Shown here piece after piece: positions 60,319-64,000 of a stretch of 64,000 nucleotides of DNA. The stretch lies in contig NZ_LMDW01000001.1 in assembly GCF_001425205.1 (NCBI RefSeq), forward strand, positions 559,928 to 623,927. The letters run 5' to 3'. This DNA comes from Variovorax sp. Root411. GTDB taxonomy: Bacteria > Pseudomonadota > Gammaproteobacteria > Burkholderiales > Burkholderiaceae_C. Position 1 is the stretch's first letter; every line of letters starts with the position of its first letter. The translations under genes and the position numbers were made by a program. The notes under the pieces are model-generated. The model was not told the origin of the DNA. It searched no databases and worked only from the letters and a program-made list of their open reading frames with translations.

Positions 60319-61740
60319 TCAGGCGAACGTACGGACGTCGACGAAGTGGCCGTGCACCGCGGCGGCGGCGGCCATGGCGGGGCTCACGAGGTGGGTGCGA
60401 CCACCCGCGCCCTGGCGGCCTTCGAAGTTGCGGTTCGAGGTCGATGCGCAGCGCTCGCCGGGTTCCAGGCGGTCGGCGTTCATCGCCAGGCACATCGAGC
60501 AGCCGGGCTCGCGCCATTCGAAGCCCGCCGCCTTGAAGATCAGGTCGAGGCCTTCGCGCTCGGCTTGTTCCTTCACCACGCCCGAGCCGGGCACGACCAG
60601 CGCGAGCTTCACGTTCTTCGCGACCTTCTGGCCGAGCTTCTTCACCACGGCCGCGGCTTCGCGCATGTCCTCGATGCGGCTGTTGGTGCACGAGCCGATG
60701 AACACCTTGTCGATGAAGATGTCGTTCATCGCCTTGTTCGGCTCCAGACCCATGTAGACCAGCGCGCGCTCGATGGCGCCGCGCTTGCTGGCGTCTTTTT
60801 CCTTGTCGGGATCGGGCACGCGGCCGTTGATGTCGACCACCATTTCGGGCGAGGTGCCCCAGGTTACTTGGGGCGAAATTTGCGTGGCGTCGAGCTCGAC
60901 CACGGCATCGAACTTCGCGCCCGGGTCGGACTGCAGCGTGCGCCAGTAGGCCACGGCCTGGTCCCACTCCACGCCCGCGGGTGCGAGCGGGCGGCCCTTC
61001 ACGTAGGCGATGGTCTTCTCGTCGACCGCCACCAGCCCGGCGCGCGCGCCGGCCTCGATGGCCATGTTGCAGACAGTCATGCGGCCTTCCATGCTCAGGT
61101 CGCGAATGGCAGAGCCCGCGAATTCGATGGTGTAGCCCGTGCCGCCGGCAGTGCCGATCCTGCCGATGATGGCCAGCACGATGTCCTTGGCCGTGCAGCC
61201 CAAAGGCAGCTTGCCCTCGACCTTCACGAGCATGTTCTTCGCCTTCTTGCCGAGCAGCGTCTGCGTGGCCATCACGTGCTCGACCTCGCTGGTGCCGATG
61301 CCGTGTGCCAGCGCGCCGAACGCGCCGTGCGTGGAGGTGTGCGAGTCACCACAGACCACGGTCATGCCCGGCAGCGTCGCGCCCGACTCGGGGCCGATCA
61401 CGTGCACGATGCCCTGGCGCCTGCTCAGGAACGGAAAGAACGCGGCCGCGCCGAACTCGGCGATGTTGTGGTCCAGCGTCGTGACCTGTTCCTTGCTGGT
61501 CGGATCGGCAATGCCTTCGTAGCCGCGCTCCCAGCCGGTGGTCGGCGTGTTGTGGTCGGCCGTGGCCACGACCGAGCTGATGCGCCACAGCTTGCGGCCG
61601 GCTTCGCGCAGGCCTTCGAAGGCCTGCGGGCTGGTCACTTCATGCACCAGGTGGCGGTCGATGTAGAGGATCGCGGTGCCGTCTTCCTCGGTGTGGACGA
61701 CGTGTTCGTCCCAGATCTTGTCGTAGAGCGTGCGTGCCAT
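60319..61740 (-). CDS. leuC: 3-isopropylmalate dehydratase large subunit
   Basis: Aconitase-family enzyme with a [4Fe-4S] cluster, converting 2- to 3-isopropylmalate. 473 residues. It begins [20 protein letters not shown], with [20 protein letters not shown] near residue 130. Cluster ligands sit in [13 protein letters not shown] near 348 and GCSMCLAMN near 408-411. It lies 46 nt after the LysR gene and leads leuC-leuD-leuB. leuA is not in the window. Confidence 0.97.
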   Translation of the reverse strand: MARTLYDKIWDEHVVHTEEDGTAILYIDRHLVHEVTSPQAFEGLREAGRKLWRISSVVATADHNTPTTGWERGYEGIADPTSKEQVTTLDHNIAEFGAAAFFPFLSRRQGIVHVIGPESGATLPGMTVVCGDSHTSTHGAFGALAHGIGTSEVEHVMATQTLLGKKAKNMLVKVEGKLPLGCTAKDIVLAIIGRIGTAGGTGYTIEFAGSAIRDLSMEGRMTVCNMAIEAGARAGLVAVDEKTIAYVKGRPLAPAGVEWDQAVAYWRTLQSDPGAKFDAVVELDATQISPQVTWGTSPEMVVDINGRVPDPDKEKDASKRGAIERALVYMGLEPNKAMNDIFIDKVFIGSCTNSRIEDMREAAAVVKKLGQKVAKNVKLALVVPGSGVVKEQAEREGLDLIFKAAGFEWREPGCSMCLAMNADRLEPGERCASTSNRNFEGRQGAGGRTHLVSPAMAAAAAVHGHFVDVRTFA

Positions 61741-61785
61741 GTCGGTCTCTTCTGTCTTTCGTGGGGAGGTGAATTGTCTTGTGTT

Positions 61786-62739
61786 CTATGCGGCGAGCGG
61801 TTCGGCTGCATTGGGGGCGCCCGCCGACGTGCGCAGATGGTTGACCAATGTGCGCGCGGCCACCGGCAAGGTGGAGAAGTCGCGTGCCACCAGCCGGATC
61901 TCGCGCCTGGACCAGGCGTCGTTCAGCGCCACGCTGCGCAGGCGGCTGCCGATGCCAGCCTGCAGCAGTTCGAATGCGCGCTGCGGCATCACGCCGATGC
62001 CCAGCCCGTTGTCGATCATGCGGCACATGGCGTCGAGGCCGGTCACGTGGATGCGCAGCTTGACGCTGCGGCCCGCCTCGAGCGCGGCCTGGTGCATGGC
62101 CACGTAGATCGAGCTGTTCGTGTGCAGGCCGACATGGTCGAAGTCCAGCGAAGCGGAGAAGTCGATCGGCTCCTGCGTGGCCAGCGGGTGCCCGGCCGGC
62201 ACGATCAGCACGAGCCGGTCGTCGCGGTAGGGCAGCGTCTGCAGTTCGTGGGTGCCTTCGGGAATGTGGCAGATGCCGAGATCGGCCGCGCCTTCCTGGA
62301 CCGCGCGCACCACTTCGTTGCTCAGATGCTCTTCGAGGTCGATCTTGATCGCGTCGTGCTCGCGCGTGAAGGCGCCGAGATCCTCGGGCAGGAATTGCAC
62401 GATCGCCGAGATGTTGGCATGCACGCGCACATGGCCGCGCACGCCCTCGGCGTATTCGCTGAGTTCGCCCTGCATTTTCTCGAGGCTGTAGAGCACCGAG
62501 CGCGCATGGTGCAGCAGGCTCTCGCCCGCGGGGGAAAGATCGACACCGCGCGCGTGGCGGTAGAGCAGGGTGGTGCCGAGGGTGGCTTCCAGATCCGACA
62601 GCCGCTTGCTGATGGCCGAAGCGGCAATGAATTCGCGTTCCGCCGCCCGCCCGATGCTGCCGAGTTCGCAAACGGCCACGAAAAGCTGCAGCGACGTGAG
62701 GTCGATGCGCCGGGCGAAGTTGCGTTCGGAAGAGGTCAT
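61786..62739 (-). CDS. LysR family transcriptional regulator
   Basis: 317 residues with an N-terminal winged helix-turn-helix (LTSLQLFVAVCELGSIGRAA, then AISKRLSDLEATLGTTLL near 42-60) and a periplasmic-binding-protein-like effector domain (about 95-300) with LVLIVPAGHPLA and MCRMIDNGLGIGVMPQRAF. It is on the same strand and only 45 bp ahead of leuC, so it may be read through into the leu genes. Control of leucine synthesis is a reasonable guess by position, but many such regulators act elsewhere. Confidence 0.9.
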   Translation of the reverse strand: MTSSERNFARRIDLTSLQLFVAVCELGSIGRAAEREFIAASAISKRLSDLEATLGTTLLYRHARGVDLSPAGESLLHHARSVLYSLEKMQGELSEYAEGVRGHVRVHANISAIVQFLPEDLGAFTREHDAIKIDLEEHLSNEVVRAVQEGAADLGICHIPEGTHELQTLPYRDDRLVLIVPAGHPLATQEPIDFSASLDFDHVGLHTNSSIYVAMHQAALEAGRSVKLRIHVTGLDAMCRMIDNGLGIGVMPQRAFELLQAGIGSRLRSVALNDAWSRREIRLVARDFSTLPVAARTLVNHLRTSAGAPNAAEPLAA

Positions 62740-62855
62740 ACGGGTTCTGGCATCTCATATGGAGATGGAAGCCCGTATTTTCCCCTTGTTTTCAGGTCCT
62801 GGTCATCGCGATGCGCGATGACATCACTGTCGTCGCGCGATGAGCGAAGGAGGCC

Positions 62856-62996
62856 TCACTGGTTCTTCTTGGGCGTGTTCTCCATTTTTTCCCCTGCCTT
62901 CTGCACGTCCTGGCCGGCTCCTCTCCAAGTGTTGCAACCCGACAGTGGCACGGCAAGCGTAAATGCGACAGCGAACAATGCGACGAGCGACTTCAT
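62856..62996 (-). CDS. Entericidin-type small lipoprotein
   Basis: A 46-residue protein opening at ATG 62996 behind GGAG. The hydrophobic signal MKSLVALFAVAFTLAVPLSG leads directly to a lipobox Cys (LSGC, residue 21), then NTWRGAGQDVQKAGEKMEN. The GCNT-x-GAG-x-D pattern is that of the EcnA/EcnB entericidin family of outer-membrane-anchored lipoproteins. In E. coli the pair forms a stationary-phase toxin/antidote locus; only one member is seen here, and its role is unknown. It lies between gltA and the LysR gene. Confidence 0.8.
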   Translation of the reverse strand: MKSLVALFAVAFTLAVPLSGCNTWRGAGQDVQKAGEKMENTPKKNQ

Positions 62997-63068
62997 GATG
63001 AAACTCCTTCGACTAAGTGCGTTGCAGGCTATCGCCGACTTCCCGGTGCCGGATGTCAGCCAAGACGC

Positions 63069-63093
63069 AAAAAAGCTGCCCGAGGGCAGCTTT
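63069..63093 (-). terminator. Terminator after gltA
   Basis: AAAGCTGCCC pairs with GGGCAGCTTT, 24 nt past the gltA stop on the minus strand, followed by a T6 run (plus-strand A6 at 63069-63074 overlapping the stem base). It is a good intrinsic terminator separating gltA from the entericidin-like gene. Confidence 0.85.
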
Positions 63094-63117
63094 CTGTCTT
63101 GAGCGCAAGCAGCGCGA

Positions 63118-64000
63118 TCAGCGCTTGCCGATGGGCTGCACGTCGCGCTTGGGCGAGCCTTCGAACAGCTGGCGCGGGCGGCCGATCTTGTACTCGGGGT
63201 CGCCGATCATTTCGTTCAGCTGGGCGATCCAGCCGACCGTGCGGGCCAGTGCGAAGATCGCGGTGAACAGCGGCACCGGGATGCCGATGGCGCGCTGCAC
63301 GATGCCCGAATAGAAGTCGACGTTCGGGTAGAGCTTGCGCGACACGAAGTACTCGTCTTCCAGCGCAATCTTCTCGAGTTCCTTGGCGAGCTTGAACAGT
63401 GGGTCCTGTTCCAGGCCCAGCTCGGTCAGCACTTCGTTGCAGGTTTCCTGCATCAGCTTGGCGCGCGGGTCGTAGTTTTTGTACACGCGGTGGCCAAAGC
63501 CCATGAGCTTGACGTTCGAGTTCTTGTCCTTGACCTTCTTGATGAACTCGCCGATCTTCTCCACGCCACCTTCCTTCTGGATGTCGTAGAGCATGTTGAG
63601 CGCCGCTTCGTTGGCGCCGCCGTGGGCAGGGCCCCAGAGGCAGGCCACGCCGGCCGCAATGGCCGCGAAGGGGTTGGTGCCCGACGAGCCGCACAGGCGC
63701 ACGGTCGAGGTCGAGGCGTTCTGCTCGTGGTCTGCGTGCAGGATGAAGATGCGGTCGAGCGCGCGCTCGAGCACCGGGTTCACCTTGTACTCCTCGCACG
63801 GCGTGGCGAACATCATGTGCAGGAAGTTGCCCGCATAGCTCAGGTCGTTCTTCGGGTACATGTAGGGCTGGCCGACGGTGTACTTGTAGGCCATGGCCAC
63901 GAGCGTGGGCATCTTCGCGATCAGGCGGATCGCGGCGATCTCGCGGTGCTCGGGATTGTTGATGTCCGTGCTGTCGTGATAGAAGGCCGACAGCGCACCC
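63118..64000 (-). CDS. gltA: Citrate synthase, type II (N-terminus beyond the right edge)
   Basis: Condenses oxaloacetate and acetyl-CoA at the entry of the TCA cycle. The C-terminal 294 residues are visible and contain the catalytic residues: [14 protein letters not shown] (His), [12 protein letters not shown] (His) and NVDFYSGIV (Asp), plus [16 protein letters not shown]. The reading frame continues to the window edge, so roughly the first 140 residues of the usual 430 or so are missing. The protein is of the hexameric, NADH-sensitive proteobacterial type by similarity. Confidence 0.97.
   Translation of the reverse strand, partial: GALSAFYHDSTDINNPEHREIAAIRLIAKMPTLVAMAYKYTVGQPYMYPKNDLSYAGNFLHMMFATPCEEYKVNPVLERALDRIFILHADHEQNASTSTVRLCGSSGTNPFAAIAAGVACLWGPAHGGANEAALNMLYDIQKEGGVEKIGEFIKKVKDKNSNVKLMGFGHRVYKNYDPRAKLMQETCNEVLTELGLEQDPLFKLAKELEKIALEDEYFVSRKLYPNVDFYSGIVQRAIGIPVPLFTAIFALARTVGWIAQLNEMIGDPEYKIGRPRQLFEGSPKRDVQPIGKR

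Noticed and set aside
60313-63102. A 929-residue plus-strand ORF
   Set aside because: Antisense to leuC, the LysR gene and the entericidin gene, and runs over the gltA terminator.

Overview
The window is GC-rich chromosomal DNA from a betaproteobacterium, most likely Burkholderiales, family Comamonadaceae, close to Variovorax. This is inferred from gene content and order: ppc divergent from hemCDXY; rne/rluC; yceD-rpmF-plsX-fabHDG-acpP-fabF running into rpoE-rseA-rseB-mucD and lepA-lepB-rnc-era-recO-pdxJ-acpS; and leuCDB-asd-fimV-truA-trpFBA-accD. No species can be proven from sequence alone. There are no tRNA or rRNA genes, insertion sequences, phage genes or CRISPR arrays that I can see. 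Almost everything is core metabolism and housekeeping. The GC bias produces very long antisense ORFs, which I treat as shadows.

Layout. 1-5813 (minus): the N-terminal part of a giant cyclic beta-glucan synthase, running off the left edge, preceded by an overlapping 72-residue membrane ORF. 5977-8820 (minus): PEP carboxylase. 8925-13007 (plus): tetrapyrrole genes hemC, hemD, hemX and hemY, ending at a bidirectional terminator shared with rne (minus, to 16428). A 550-bp gap separates rne from rluC, gph, a Rieske protein and sppA (plus). 20160-22665 (minus): an MFS transporter, a tetrapyrrole-methylase-family methyltransferase and maf. 22747-33820 (plus): the fatty-acid synthesis cluster followed directly by the sigma-E envelope-stress module. 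34343-42215 (plus): lepA, the signal peptidase, RNase III, Era, RecO, PdxJ, AcpS and NagZ.

42216-44863 is the only part that looks accessory. It holds a glycosyltransferase with two tandem catalytic-type halves, a second glycosyltransferase-like protein, and the remains of a methyltransferase on the opposite strand. 44860-48982 (minus): lysS, an Hsp70 of the ATPase-only type, and a YgjP-type metallopeptidase joined by 4-nt overlaps, with a LON-domain protein upstream. 49034-49594 is yggT, facing accD across a perfect 13-bp inverted repeat. 49668-61740 (minus) is the leu-asd-fimV-truA-trp-accD series, headed by a LysR regulator. The right end has a 46-residue entericidin-type lipoprotein gene and the C-terminal part of citrate synthase.

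How the genes work together. ACP, its activating enzyme AcpS, malonyl transfer (FabD), the condensing enzymes (FabH, FabF), FabG, PlsX and AccD together cover most of early membrane-lipid synthesis. RpoE, RseA, RseB and MucD/DegP watch envelope protein folding. LepB, SppA, NagZ, the beta-glucan synthase and FimV also act on the envelope. I found no clear new defence or mobile system. The items most worth a second look are the space between mucD and lepA enclosed by two strong terminators, the tandem-duplicated glycosyltransferase and its neighbours, the lysS-hsp70-ygjP overlap chain, and the small ORF coupled to the glucan synthase.
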